DNA from: Cololabis saira
Lineage: Eukaryota > Chordata > Actinopteri > Beloniformes > Belonidae
NCBI RefSeq assembly: GCF_033807715.1
Contig: NC_084606.1
Coordinates: 37,246,401 to 37,310,400, forward strand
Direction of reading: 5' to 3'
Length of the DNA: 64,000 bases
A model generated the notes under the pieces. It was not told where the DNA came from. It worked only from the letters and a program-made list of their open reading frames with translations, and did not search any database. The translations under genes and the position numbers were made by a program. Positions 1 to 24,249 of this stretch are shown piece by piece. The number at the start of each line of letters is the position of its first letter. Position 1 is the first letter of the stretch.

Positions 1-2999
1 CTTCTGAAATAATACTCGGCAGAAACTGTTCTAATCTGGCAGAAAGTGTTTTTGCCAATATCTCGCTGTCAACATTCAGCAGAGATATAGCCCTGTAGGA
101 TCCACAATTGACCGGGTCTCTACCTTTTTTATGAATAACAGAAATAGTTGCCTGTGTCAGAGTGGGGGGGAGAGAACCATTTGTCAGGGATTCATTGTAC
201 ATATCAAGTAGTCATACCTGCCAACACTCCCGATTTAAGCGGGAGTCTCCCAATTTTCAACCATTTCTCCCGCCCTGCTCCCGATTTGTAATTTCTCCCG
301 CTTATCACCCGATTTTAAAGTGAAATGAGTCAATGGTGTTTCACGTGTCGGGGTTCCTGCATGGATGTATTATATTAACGGGTTCCTGACAAACCTGGCA
401 ACCCAACCCAAAAGCACTGCCTACGTCCAAGCTCCGCCCCATGGAGCTGCCAATACGTCAACGTCGCCGCCATATTGGATGTGGCAAGACTGCGCTGTAA
501 ACTAATACAAGTGAATGGACTTATTTTCATAAAGCGCCTTTCTACAAAGAAATTGATGTTTTACGTCTCATTTATTCATTCACACACGCACTAATATACT
601 TGGGAAACAGTTAGGCACCAAATATAATATATTTAATTTTCTCAGATGGCAAAAATAAGAACTGTATTGATCCCACAGTAATTCATGTTATATCAGCTAT
701 AGAGAACAAGGTAGTGCCGAAAAACAATATATCCCCCCTCACAAAAACAAGAAAAATAGAGAAATATATTCTCTCATCAGCAAAGCATTACATAAACATA
801 TTTTAAAAATTTCAAGTTACAAAATAACATATTTGAACCATTTTTCAGATTTTTTCAGTTATTTTATTGTTTGGAAAATGGTTTAAATATGTTATTTTGT
901 TATTTGAAAATTTGAAAATTTGTTTTGTTTGAGAAAATGCTTTGAAAAAAAGCTGAGGGAAGAGTTGGTGGAGAATCAAGTTATAGCAAGCAAGGATCTC
1001 CCACAGGAAGAGAGAGTTGAAGGTTCTGGGTTCTTCTAGGGAAAGAGGAGAGCTTTACAAATCTGGCATCACTGATGAAGGCAATGCTCTGCATCCCTCA
1101 CAGCAATGAAGCTCAGAGAGGTCACTCAGCATGGTGGAAAAGATCCTCACAGAAAACACAATGAGTATGGATAATTCTACTCTTTGTGCACTCCTTTCTT
1201 GCAGGATAAACCATACCAGCCCTGGCCACAAGTATGTACCCTCCAAGAAAGTGATTGAAGCTGCAAAGTCTGCCACCTACAATTACAACAGGTCCTTGAG
1301 GGACAAAGGGAACCTGGAAAATTCTACAAATATTGTATTTTATTGTTATTAATACTAAACTTATTTGGCTCCAAGAAGGCTGTAGAATCATTTTGGGAGG
1401 TACATTTTAGCACATTTCATTGTAGCTATGGATTTAAAGCTCATTAAAAGTCGCCTTGTTTATATCAGGATGTTGTGAGTGGAGCATTCCAACCACTACC
1501 CCAGAAAATCTCCCTCTTTTTCACAGCCCAATGTTGGCAGGTATGAGTAGTAGGGGGGCAAGTTTGCCATTAAAGACTTTATAAAATTCAGTAGGAAAGC
1601 CGTCAGGGCCTGGAGATGTATTACTTTGCATTGATTTAATGGAATCTACTAATTCAGTTAGCCCTAATGGTTTGTCCAATTTTGGTTGTTGCGGTTGAAT
1701 CAAGCTTAGGGAAGTTAGGATTTGAAAGGAAGGCGGTCATACCAGATGTGTCAGCTGGGAATTCGGACGTATACAGTGAAGAGTAGAAAGAGGCGAATGC
1801 CTGATTAACCCCAGAAGGAGTGGTTTGCAAAACGTTATGATTGTCATCAACCTCAATAAGTCGTGTAGCAGCTTGTCGCCTCAACTGATGCGCCAAGAGA
1901 CGGCTAGACTTATCGCCATATTCATAATACATTCCCCTTGATTTGAGTAATAGTTTCTCAGCTGTCGTTGTAGTTAGCAAATTAACTTTATTTTGAAGGT
2001 CTAGTCTACTTTTACACAAAGCCGGATCAGGGTTCAATGCAATGAGACGATCTAAATCAGCGATGTCCTTGCACAAGTTATCAAATTTACGTTGTGTATT
2101 TCTTTTTAAGGATGCTGAATATGAAATTATCTGTCCCCTAAGGAATGCTTTTAGCGACTCCCATAGAAGAGAAGCAGAGGTGTCTCCAGTTTTATTTGTA
2201 GCAATAAACTGGTCAATCGAATCAGAAATATAATCACAAAATTTCTTCTCAGACAGGAGCAGTGAGTTAAGGCGCCAAAGCGGCCTCTCCTTCTGGCATG
2301 CTGAAAAGTTTATATCAAGTAGTACTGCTGAATGGTCCGAAATAACTATGGCTGTATAGTCATAAGAATTAACGGCCGGTAGGAAGAACTTATCAATGAA
2401 AAAACTGTCAATGCGAGTGAAAGTTTTATGTAAATTGCTGAAAAAGGAGTATGTCCTACCCTGTGGGTTTCTATTCCTCCACGGATCAGCACACCCATTC
2501 TCCTTCATGAATATGTCAAGGGCTCTAGCCATGGCAGACTGCTGTTTGTTTCTGGGGTTTGATTTATCTAGTAAAGGGCACATCACCATGTTAAGATCCC
2601 CACCAAGAATAAAACGATGAGTGTCCAAATTAGGAATGGATGAAAGGAGGTTGTTGATAAACCTAACATCATCCCAGTTGGGAGCATATACACTCACCAA
2701 TACCACCGGTATTTGACAAAGAGTACCCGTTACAATGACATGTCTGCCGCCAGTGTCAACCTTAGTAGTAGAAACCGTGAAATTAACTCTTTTATTCAGT
2801 AAAATGGCTACCCCTCTTGTTCTACTGTCCAAACGTGAATGAAAGTATTGACCCACCCAGCTACTGTTCAGTCTAGCGTGATCTGAGAGGCGAAGGTGAG
2901 TTTCTTGTAAAAAAAAAGTTGTGAGAAAACTTTGGACCTTTTGATTGGACCATTCAGTCCTTTCACATTCCACGATACAAATCTGAGGTCAGAGTAGCT
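1..2999 (-). pseudogene. L1/Tx1-type LINE ORF2 (endonuclease and start of RT), broken
   Basis: This is a non-LTR retrotransposon protein: an APE-type endonuclease nicks the target and the reverse transcriptase copies the RNA there. On the minus strand, the WNVKGLNG endonuclease motif lies at about 2,960-2,985, then QETHL, GGDLN, and SDHSAV near 2,310-2,340. The linker and the RT entry motif SPGPDGFPTEFYK follow (about 1,570-1,610). RT continues at 1-206 with the YRAISLLNVD motif. Two breaks are visible. A small deletion near 2,920-2,930 removes about eight codons between WNVKGLNG and QETHL and shifts the frame. A DNA element occupies 213-1,545. The 3' part of RT lies beyond the window start. 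The family resemblance is strong; the exact clade is not certain. Confidence 0.88.
213..1545. mobile_element. 1.33 kb DNA transposon with 6-bp target duplication, inside the LINE
   Basis: The ends are inverted copies, CATACCTGCCAACA at the left and TGTTGGCAGGTATG at the right. They are flanked by AGTAGT at 207-212 and 1,546-1,551. Removing the element and one AGTAGT restores the LINE reading frame, so the boundaries are firm. After the left end come repeated CTCCCG-type words (230-310). A plus-strand stretch at 1,130-1,352 encodes 73 residues (MVEKILTEN start, SPGHKYVPSKK) that could be the tail of a transposase; I cannot name the family. An AT-rich imperfect inverted repeat lies at about 806-917. 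Six-base duplications are unusual; IS3EU and Dada are superfamilies reported with 6-bp or 6-7 bp duplications. Assignment is a guess. Confidence 0.75.
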
Positions 3000-4135
3000 A
3001 CCCATAACTAAATCGAGGTTGTTTAAATTCTGGAGGACGATTAATATGACCCACTCCTATGTCGTAGTAAATAACATTGTATAACATATTTGCTTCAAAC
3101 TTTGGGTGGTAATGTATATCTCAGATAACCCGTACAAAACAATAAAAAAGAAAAAAAAAACGCACACAGTTTCAATTACAGATGATAACCATTTCCCCCT
3201 AGTCCCTAAGTCTTCTTCATCCAAACATCCAAAACATCCAAAACGCTTCCAGTCGTCGCCATCGTTAACCATAACCTATCCTAATCGTGCTGTGGGTGGC
3301 ACCCCCCAGATCTGAAAAAATCAAAGACATCCGAATCTTGCATTGAAAGTCAGTTACATCATGAAAAGTAAATAAAAAGTAAACTAAAATGTATCCTGTT
3401 CTCTAGCATACCACCTTAAAATGTCCCATTATTAAAAAAGAAGTAGAAAGAAAATGAAAAATGATAAAGAAAGAAAAATAGTAAGTGTATAAATTGTTGC
3501 TGCATTCATCCAGTCCATCCAATATGTATCCAAGATCCACCAAGGATGATAAAGCAGTTCCTTATAAGTTCCTTATAAAAGAGAGATAACAGCATACTTG
3601 TTACACTGAATGACCAACAGTGAGAGGAATAAAAAAAAAAAAAAAAAAAAATCCACCAGATGGGGCTTGTGATCCCAAAAATATTGGGAGCTCTGGTTCA
3701 CTCCTTTCCAAAACTACAATGACCAGGTCACGGCACGGCGATGTGCGTACGGGGGCAGTAGAGAGCCGAAAAACCATGTGGTAACGAAGAAGAAAATACC
3801 GGACATCAGAGTTGACAGGAGTAAAAAAAAAAGAAAAAACAAAAAGGACGACGGTCCGTTGATTGTCATTTAGCCGTTTGGCTTCAATAATGTCCATAAT
3901 GATGTCCCATTAACATGTATTTAACCTGTCAATCCACGGTAGTAAAAAAAAACGGCATTATATATCGTCACCGTAGTGGAAACGTACGATCATCACTCTC
4001 GGCCGTTGTCCGTCTCTGGGTTCTTTACCGATCCTGTGAGCAAAGTCCAACACAGGAGGAGTTCCGTATACATCAGCACCAAGCACCTCCACAAAAAAGT
4101 TAGACATAAACTTGATTGATCAAAATATTGATTTT
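3000..4135 (-). other. Probable 5' non-coding part of the first LINE
   Basis: No supportable gene. The stretch has several A-runs (3,141-3,160, 3,631-3,650) and no L1 ORF1 could be read. Its position just upstream of the endonuclease start on the minus strand suggests LINE inter-ORF or 5' sequence, but I found no hallmark that proves it. Confidence 0.35.
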
Positions 4136-4139
4136 ATTC

Positions 4140-4425
4140 ACTAAAAAATAAGAAATGTCCGGCTTTTTTTTTTTTTTTTGGATTCAGTCCGCAAATGACG
4201 ACGAAAAGCATTCTGGGAAATTTTTTGGTCCCTAGATCAAACTAGTGTGCATCCGAAAACACTCGCTCTGAAGGGACAATTCATAGCCACTCGCCCTCGT
4301 TTTCCCCACTCCCCCTAGGTGGAAAGAGGAATTGGGACACCACTACCCTCACGGGAACGCACAAAATTTAGGGGAAGGGATGAAAGGGGGAGTAGGGGTG
4401 AGTATTGGGACAGGGCCCAAAATAA
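4140..4425. mobile_element. Fragment of a fish DNA-transposon end
   Basis: The segment ends in GAGTATTGGGACAGGGCCC (4,402-4,420) and contains GACACCACTACCCTCACGGG. These words resemble a dispersed fish repeat whose ends read as TGTCCCAATAC. No second end or target duplication was found, so this is a remnant. Family assignment is from memory of similar repeats only. Confidence 0.35.
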
Positions 4426-4595
4426 ATATTAACTAACTAAATGCCAAATGCCAAACCAATGCGTTCATATTTTAAATTTGGTCTTTAAAACTTTCAACTG
4501 TCCATATAGGTAATTCCCAAATCGATATCATTGGGATTTCAAAGTTTGTCTGAAATCAACCACTTATTGATGAATCATGTCTAAATCTTTTGCAG

Positions 4596-16762
<12,167 letters not shown>

Positions 16763-17058
16763 CACTTCAAGTTCAACGCCCTTACACTTTTGAGATAAAT
16801 GTTTGTTTCAGTTTGTTGTTATGATTTCAACTTTTTATCTTTTGATACACCTTGTAATCCATCTTGTTTTAGAGTGGTGTCTGCTTTAGCTGTGAGAAAG
16901 GTACATGATCTTTTGGTTACATACAAAAAAAAATAATTATTTAATATTGAGTGTTTGTAAGTACAACTGTATATGAATATTTAACAAGCACAATGATGCC
17001 TGAAGAGTGCTGAGGTTTGTTGTATTTCTCTGAGCATTGCGAGATACGATGTTGGGGT

Positions 17059-17064
17059 AATAAA
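17059..17064 (+). promoter_or_regulatory. Candidate poly(A) signal of the nuggc-like gene
   Basis: AATAAA about 300 bp after the stop codon at 16,762, before the LTR-like sequence begins. Plausible but unproven 3' end of the transcript. Confidence 0.4.
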
Positions 17065-17299
17065 GTCCTACTTTGGGGTTAATGTGTTTGAGTGTCCTCC
17101 CCTGGGAATATTGGCAACTGTCTTGTATCTATTGGAATACTCCTAATATTTGGAAAAATCTTTTTCACTGAGCTCTGAATGGCTTGAAATGGTATTAAAG
17201 GCTTTTCCAGATCAATAGTCAAGCTTGTAATGGGAAATTTTGGTATAACATATATATTTTGTCTTGTATGCTTTAAGACTAAAGCACAAATCCTGTTTT

Positions 17300-17602
17300 C
17301 AAGTAAACATTGCTATGCTGCCCGAGGTCAAGCTCTCTGACACAGCGCCTGTGGAATTTCTCAATTTCAGGCGGTGGAGCCAGGTTGAGCGTCAGGGGGC
17401 CATATTTTGTCTCATTGTTTTAAGCTTGCTGGAACTATAAGATAGGGTGTCTCTAAACATCTCTAGGTCATTCATGGGCAGCACTGTGTGATCTCCAATC
17501 ATGAATGTTAATCTTTTATTAAAACTCCAGAAAGACATCTGATGTGTCCTGACATTCTTTTTTAAACACTTTATTGAACAAACAAAAGTTTTTGCCACCA
17601 CA
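17300..17602 (+). mobile_element. Endogenous retrovirus 5' LTR, 3' part
   Basis: Sequence before the primer-binding site ends in TTTGCCACCACA, a normal CA LTR end. A matching stretch (ATTCTTTTTT then AACACTTTATTGAACAAAC) recurs at 44,367-44,401, right after pol, as expected for the 3' LTR. The start of the LTR could not be fixed; no TG start with a matching duplication was found. Confidence 0.5.
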
Positions 17603-17605
17603 ATT

Positions 17606-17623
17606 TGGCGACCACGAAGGGAC
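17606..17623 (+). promoter_or_regulatory. Retroviral primer-binding site
   Basis: TGGCGACCACGAAGGGAC starts three bases after the LTR end. Its complement ends in CCA, as a tRNA 3' end does. The tRNA (perhaps Arg or Ser type) was not determined. Confidence 0.6.
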
Positions 17624-18146
17624 CCCATCTGTGAGCGGATTTTCTTTTTTCCTCTGGACCGAAGGTGACTAAAAGTGCACACAACAACCTCGTACTCCCC
17701 CATCAAAGGAAGGTCGAGAGAGGGCCTGACGTCCGGAGGACGGAGACGAGTCCCCTCACCGATTGGGGTCTAGTGAACTCGGTGGCTACAGAAAACACCT
17801 CGCTGTTCTTTCGGGTGAGTTTTGAGGATAGAAACAGCCGAAAATTGCGCGAAAGTCTCCTGCTACCTACTGAATCGACAGTGGTGTCGGCGTCCGCTCT
17901 AAGGGCGGAGGCTTTGTGTCAGAGAGTGGTAGACTTACTCCAAGTTTGGAACTTGGGGGCTTTAGGTTCCGGGAATCTAGAGTGACCAGACCGGGTCTGG
18001 GGGCACTTAGGGCCTATAAATACTAAGACAGGTGGAGTAAGGAGAAGTTTGTGTTTTGTCTGTTAATGTCTGGCTTAACAATTTTGACTGTCTGGAGAAC
18101 AAAAAATGTATTTAGAAAAATAATTAAAGTTGGAATCCGGTTAAAG
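17624..18146 (+). mobile_element. Endogenous retrovirus leader
   Basis: Untranslated-looking sequence between the primer-binding site and the TTAA element at 18,151. It is GC-richer than the flanks. No coding assignment was possible. Confidence 0.4.
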
Positions 18147-18334
18147 TTAAAGCAGCACAACGTAACTTTCAGCTTTTCTGAGTTTGGCGGCATCTTTTGG
18201 ACAAAAGCGGTAGTGTTTTACCAGAAAGAACACTACGTTTCCCATGAGCACCAGCGCGTACTGCCGGAAAACTCCTGTCCCGTCGCTGCATTTGTTTTGA
18301 TGAGAAGAGACTGGACGCTTTTCTGTTTCACCAA

Positions 18335-18565
18335 GTGAACAGACGGAACACAAAAAAAAAGATGTTAAACTGCTCGAAAGGAACGGGAATTTACCGGGAT
18401 ACCTTAAACAAGGAAGCCAGGGAGCGGTACATGGAGAAAATAATGATTATTAACGGTCTGGATCCATATGAAATCTCTGAAGAGCCATATGTTTCAATAA
18501 ATTTGTATAATACAACATACAGTACATGTTTTGTATCCCTCTTACTTTTCTTTTCTTTTTTTTGA
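18335..18565 (+). pseudogene. N-terminal remnant of a transposon-borne protein
   Basis: The frame contains GIYRDTLNKEARERYMEKI and ends a segment with GLDPYEI. I associate that pattern with the start of transposon-encoded proteins in fish that carry a SWIM zinc finger and a YqaJ-type exonuclease domain further on. None of those later domains remains; a Harbinger element follows at 18,661. Association is from memory and should be tested by search. Confidence 0.35.
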
Positions 18566-18660
18566 CCGCTATATTATGCTGAAGAGGCTCCGAGGCATGA
18601 TTGTTTTTGTTTTCCTCGTGAGATTATTTTTTTCCTCTGCAGCTACAAATAAGAGTTAAT

Positions 18661-20081
18661 GGCCGGGTTTCCCAGATCCAACCTCTCTTAAGGATTTAAG
18701 AGAGGTTCAAAGAAGGTTTGAACTAAGAGAGAACCCTAAGATATGGGTGTTTCCCAGATGACTTCTTAACACCGTTCTTTAGTTTCGCTCTTTCAGAAGC
18801 TCTTTGGAGCAGCTGTCCGGTTCTGAAACCAAATGAATCGATGCCAGGCAAATCGATCACCGATCACTATCAGCGCATTTTCACACGCAGCACTGCTACC
18901 TAACGCACTAATTCCCTGCTGCCTGTGCGTTATAATGAAAAATTAAGATGATAAATATAATTCAATGACCCTTTTTCATCCAAACGGTGCGTTACTCCGT
19001 TATTTCTGGCTACAGTGAGGCTTTTTTTCCCCACACGCAGAGACCTGGAGGAAACGTGGTGGGCCTGTGTGTGCGTTCAAAAACATGAGCCAAGAGAAGG
19101 CGAGTTTCGCAAATCGCAACGTGGAATTACAGCAATCCCTGGTTTTTCGCAGGGGTTATGTTCCAAAAAGAACCCGTGATAAGTGAAATTCTTTTTACAA
19201 TTATAGAGGGCTTCAGATTGCAGAGATCATCCGTACGTATTCCACTGCTCTTCTGAGACGCTGCATCCCGACTCTGTAGCGTCTTTTTATCCTAAACCCC
19301 GCGGTGCAGGTGGGGTTTTTCAAGAGAAGAAAATAGTTATGGGTCGTTGTCTTCGCTCTTTTTTCTTCTGGGCAAAAAGATTCTTTAATATAAACCAACA
19401 CCATTGATTATATTTGAGACTGTAATGAACGATTCATCAAAGGATCCCGTTGATCAGCTGCTGCTTCCCTGTCATCACATAGATGCGCTCGGGCGCGGCG
19501 CAGGATGATCGGTGTCCCGGCTGCCTGGACAGCCCGGTCCGACAGCACGTCCAGAGGACTGAAGTGCTGACGCACGAATGCGTTCATAAACAGTTCTGCT
19601 TCGCGCACGGTGACGCGGTTGATTTGCAGCGAGAACATGCTGTATAGCAGCCAAATCATCAAATAAATGATATTCATGATGATCGTTTTATTTGTGCGTA
19701 ATGCATAAAGCATATACAGGAACACACTTGTTATTCCTTATTTTTCTTTTTTTTTTCCCCTTTGCTGTCACCAATAAATGCTAAACAATATAAATCTAAA
19801 GTATAAAATAGATCAAAATGTGTGCGGGGTGCATTGTTTTAATATCTCATTGCTTGGTGTGATATTGATTTGCCTGACGCGGCTGGATCTGTGAGTCTTT
19901 GTTCACTAAGATGGTTGTAAAGACTGGGTCAGCAGCATCTTTCATTTCCTTCTTAATGAAAGAGATACTTAAGCTAAGAGCGACTCTGGGAAATGCAATT
20001 TTCTTTCACAGGCTCCTTAAGAAGGTTTGAAAGAAGTCTTTCGCTGTTAAGAACTACTTAACTGATCTGGGAAACCCGGCC
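18661..20081 (-). mobile_element. PIF/Harbinger-like element, copy 2
   Basis: GGCCGGGTTTCCCAGATC inverted ends with AAT at 18,658-18,660 and 20,082-20,084. On the minus strand near 19,560-19,660 a transposase N-terminal piece reads NRVTVREAELFMNAFVRQHF, then LDVLSDRAV; the rest of the transposase is missing. Confidence 0.87.
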
Positions 20082-20230
20082 AATATTTGTTCCTCAACAA
20101 ACTAGTTTTATCCGAAGATTGGGGTTAATTGCACCGCAGAGAGCTGGCCATCAACTGCGTTTAGCTGGCGAAGTGGGGAATGAAACCCGTGTTTTGATCC
20201 GACCCCGGTCTGTGTGAGTGTTTGTGGTTT

Positions 20231-20372
20231 AAGGCTGTTTATGGTCCTGCGTTAAATCGACGCAGAGCCTACGGCGTAGGGTACGCGGCGACACGCACCG
20301 TACGTTGCGCGTCGCCACGAACCCTACGCCGTAGGTGTGTGTCGATTTAACGCAGAACCATAATTCAGGCTT
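20231..20372. repeat. Palindromic GC-rich repeat, copy 1 of 3
   Basis: Begins AAGGCTGTTTATGG and ends CCATAATTCAGGCTT. The arms with GAGCCTACGGCGTAGGGT fold back onto ACCCTACGCCGTAGG. Related copies lie at 41,464-41,597 and about 60,305-60,600. Confidence 0.8.
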
Positions 20373-20857
20373 TACTGTGTGTTTGGTCGTTACAGCCGCG
20401 ATCCAAAGCGAGCCGACGACTCTTTCACTCTTTTACTCCGTTATATCAGATACTCGGTCTCCGTGGTTCCGCCTCCGAGCAGGAAACCGTTGAAAAGTTA
20501 AACCATTAGGATCTTTTCCCTGGTCTGTTATGTGTGGAGCTGCTGCAGCAGCAACGGGTTACCAGCTTCTGCGGAGCTGCGCTCCACGCCCCGCCCATTT
20601 TCGTCTCGACTGCGAATCGGGAAGGAGGGGGAAGTGACGTATGTGCCGTAAAGCAGTCAAAGCCGTAAAATTTGTAGTTTTTTAGTGTGGCAGGGTTCCT
20701 ACCATGCTCCTCAAAGTTACATAGTGCCAGTGAAGGCGATACAGACTCCCTCAGATCATGAAAGAGGTGTCATTAAACCTGTTGGAAGTTGATGTACCAT
20801 CACAATGACTCTGGAAATATGATATTAAGGTGGAAAAGTTACGTAGTGTCGCTTTAA

Positions 20858-21380
20858 AGGGTAAATTAAAATTAAAACTTAGCACTGCTACTCTTTTTAT
20901 TTTCTGTTTTAAAGATAATCCAAATTGTGGTTATTCTAAAATCAAATCTAAACCTTGACTCCTATCTCCGTCAGCGAGCTGCTCGGGTGTTCAGGCTTCT
21001 GTGACCTTGAGTAGCCCACTGTTTTCCTTTGTGAAAATTAAACTTGCAAACGTCTGAGAGAACCCTCTGATAGTAATCCTTCCGAGGTACCAGATTTGGA
21101 AGCCCGAAATGTAAGATACATGATAGTTAACTATGGAAAAGAATCCATATCTCAGTTGGATCTGTGGGTCAGACAACTTAAATTTCCAAAAACAGGAAGC
21201 CTGAGCGTTAAACAGCTGTAGGCTTTGCAGGTGAGACTTCACATGACTGAGACAAAAACTAAACTAGTCAAGCGGGTAATCCTAAGTACTACCTGGACTG
21301 CTTCTGCTTGATTTAAAAGATGCAGCAAAGACACATCGGCAAGGAGAAGTTGTTCCTGCACATAAATCAAGACTCTATTA
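20858..21380 (+). pseudogene. Retroviral gag matrix-like remnant
   Basis: A plus-strand frame from about 21,060 includes VRYMIVNYGKESISQLDLWV and then a TAG near 21,218. The helical, charged pattern and its place between the leader and later gag pieces suggest the matrix part of the endogenous retrovirus. The 200 bp before it has no readable domain. The GGGCCC repeat copy B begins at 21,381 and ends this segment. Confidence 0.4.
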
Positions 21381-23260
21381 TTAGGGCCCGAGCACCTTCA
21401 GTGCGAAGGCCCTATTGTATCTGTAGGAATTTTTCTTTTTTCTTTCTTTCTTTCTTTCTTCTGACGAAAGGAGGGCCTTTTTGCCCCCCTAAACGTGCCC
21501 AAAAAGTCACCAAATTTTGCATGCAAGTCAGGCCTAGCGAAAAATTTGATATTTAATGGTTTACATTAATGGGCGTGGCAAAATGGCTCAACAGCGCCCC
21601 CCGGAAAACTTTGTGCCTCAAGCCCCACAATACGGTTTGACGTACATGCACGAAAATCGCTACACACCTGTATCAGTACACAACCTAAAGAAAAGTCTCT
21701 TGGCGACATGGCCGAAACCGAACAGGAAGTCAGCCATTTTTAATTAATCGTGTCACTTTGGCGCAATTTATGCCATTCCTTCGGCAGTTAATACGGCCCG
21801 AACCGTAACGTGCCCCCAAGTGTGTTATACATCAAAATGTGCGTCTCCATCCTGCGACATCACGCATTACTTTTCTCTTTCAAAAGCGTTACCGTGGCGA
21901 CGCTAGACGCCAAAAAGCGCGCCCACCCTTCATCTGGTTGGTTCAGACAGAAAAAACTTTGCGCCTCAAGCCCCATAATACGGTTTGACGTACATGAACG
22001 AAAATCGGTACAGACCTGTATCATGTCGCAACTAAAAGAAAAGTCTCTTGGCGCCATGGCCGAAACCGAACAGGAAGTCGGCCATTTTGAACATTCTGAA
22101 TTAATCGCGTATTTTTGGAGCAATATGAGCCATTCCTTCGAGAATTAATACGGCCCGAACCGTAACGTGCACCCAGGTGTGTTATACATCAAAATGTGCG
22201 TCACTATCTTGCGACTACACGCATTACTTTTCTCTTTCAAAAGTGTTACTGTGCCGACGCTAGACGCCAACAAGCGCACCCCCCCCCCTTCATCTGATTG
22301 GTCCATATTTGATAGTTCCCCAAAAGGCACCAAATTTGGCATGCAAGCCAGGCCTGGCGATAAATTTGATATTTCATGGTTTGCATTAATGGGCGTGGCA
22401 AAATGGCTCAACAGCGCCCCCCGGAAAACTTTGTGCCTCAAGCCCCACAATACGGTTTGACGTACATGCACGAAAATCGCTACACATCTGTATCATGGCA
22501 CAACTTAAAGAAAAGTCTCTTGGAGCCATGGCCGAAACCGAACAGGAAGTCGGCCATTTTGATTTAATTGTGTAATTTTGGCGCAATTTATGCCATTCCT
22601 TCGGCAATTAATACGGCCCGAACCGTAATGTGGACCCAGGTGTGTTATACATCAAAATGTGCGTCTCCATCCTGCGACTACGCGCATTACTTTTCTCTTT
22701 CAAAAGTGTTACCGTGGTGACGCTAGACGCCAAAAGGCGCGCCCCCCCTTCATCTGATTGGTCCATATTTGATAGTCACCAAATTTTGCATGCAAGCCAG
22801 GCTTGGCGATACATTTGATATTTCATGGTTTGCATTAATGGGCGTGTCCTAACGGCTCAACAGCGCCCCCTAGAATACTATTCTCTGCCATAACTTTTGA
22901 ATGGTTTGACATAAAGAGTCGTGGGTGGTGTCATGGGACTCGGTATTGAGTCCTTTACCATAATTGGTGAAAATTAGCCCCGCCCCATCTTCTGATTGGT
23001 TGTCCCTATTTCCCGCTATAACTTTTGAATATTTTGACATAGAGAGTAGTGGGTGGTGTCATCTGACTCTGTATTGAGTCCTTGAGCTTCATTGGCCTGA
23101 ATTAGCCCCGCCCCTTCTTCTGATTGGTTGTCCCTTTTTTCTGCTATAACTTTTGAATGGTTTGATATAGGAAGTCATGGGTGGTGTCATTTCTGATATG
23201 CTTATGGGGGGCGGTGGCCGTGAGTGCGAGGGCCCGTTCATCGCTGCTTGCAGCTTTAAT
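21381..23260 (-). repeat. GGGCCC-type dispersed repeat, copy B
   Basis: Starts TTAGGGCCCGAGCACCTTC and ends GCTGCTTGCAGCTTTAAT, the inverse arrangement of copy A. It has the same internal units as copy A and no intact ORF. An ATT-rich microsatellite follows its end directly. Confidence 0.8.
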
Positions 23261-23291
23261 TATTATTATGATTATTATGATTATGATTATG

Positions 23292-23350
<59 letters not shown>
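23261..23350. repeat. (ATT)n microsatellite
   Basis: ATT/ATG triplets, grown from the A-rich end of the GGGCCC repeat. Confidence 0.95.
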
Positions 23351-23459
23351 GAATAAACACTTTACATTAGATGCTGGAGAAATTTCATCAGTTAGCACTA
23401 ACTAGAAGGAAAAATGAAAAAAAAATTGAGAGAGATTGGAAAGCCTTTGGAATGTGACT

Positions 23460-23711
23460 GAGTTAGGCAAAGCGAAGGCAGGATCTCAAGCAGACCGCGC
23501 CCCAGTGTGTGAAGCTGGACCCGGACTTGGACTCTGCCTCACCCGCCCCTCAACCAGCACCAGCTCCAGGACCTCAACCAGTTGCGCCCCTTTACACCCC
23601 ACTGCCCACAACCCCTCCTCCATCTTCAACCATTTCTCCAGCATCTCAGGAGATGCTGCAAGTGGAGATCGAAAAGATGAGGAAAGTGCTGGAAAGACTG
23701 GCAATCTAGAG
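23460..23711 (+). pseudogene. Retroviral gag, proline-rich middle part
   Basis: One frame gives a proline-rich stretch (PAPQPAPAPGPQPVAPLYTP) followed by a heptad-like segment with EKMRKVLERL. It ends at the hAT insertion; the continuing gag part is at 40,878-41,066. Frames on the two sides do not match, so at least one frameshift is present. Identity rests on layout and composition. Confidence 0.45.
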
Positions 23712-23748
23712 CAGGGGTTCTTAACCTTTCTGACCTTGGGGCAGAAAG

Positions 23749-23749
23749 G

Positions 23750-23826
<77 letters not shown>
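23749..23826. repeat. (AT)n microsatellite
   Basis: About 38 AT dinucleotides close to the left end of the hAT element. Confidence 0.98.
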
Positions 23827-23828
<2 letters not shown>

Positions 23829-24249
23829 AGTAGCCTCATAGTTGTATCAACATCTGCATCTGACTGTTATATTAAAAAAAGTACATATTTGACACTTAAG
23901 ATGTGTAACTTGAATTACACATATTGTTTTTCTCTTAAAAATAAAATACATTTTATTTTTATTTTCAAATGCTATCTTATTTTATTTCTCTACCAGCAGT
24001 TTGAATTTCCACTTTTCTTTGTTAATTGTCTCAACACATTTTTATAATAAATGAATATAAACATTGGTAAGCCTGGAACGATATTTAGTTTTAATTATGT
24101 TAATTGTGGAGAAAGCTGCTTCACAGCTGTATGTGGACCCAAATATGGTCAGGATGTTTTAAGACAACCTGATCTCACAAAAATCCGTGAAATGCCCACG
24201 ACCTCTCACCACTATTTTCCGTGGTACCAACACGGAAAGTGGTATAATT

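Larger units (their letters stand above)
18151..20853. mobile_element. TTAA-target DNA element (piggyBac/Kolobok type)
   Basis: The inverted ends AGCAGCACAACGTAACTTTC and its near-inverse are flanked by TTAA at 18,147-18,150 and 20,854-20,857. It hosts a Harbinger element (18,661-20,081) and a palindromic repeat (20,231-20,372), and keeps one short coding remnant at 18,335-18,565. It lies within the retroviral sequence. Confidence 0.78.

Noticed and set aside
17392..17706. 104-codon minus-strand frame over the retroviral LTR end
   Set aside because: No family resemblance, runs across LTR and primer site.
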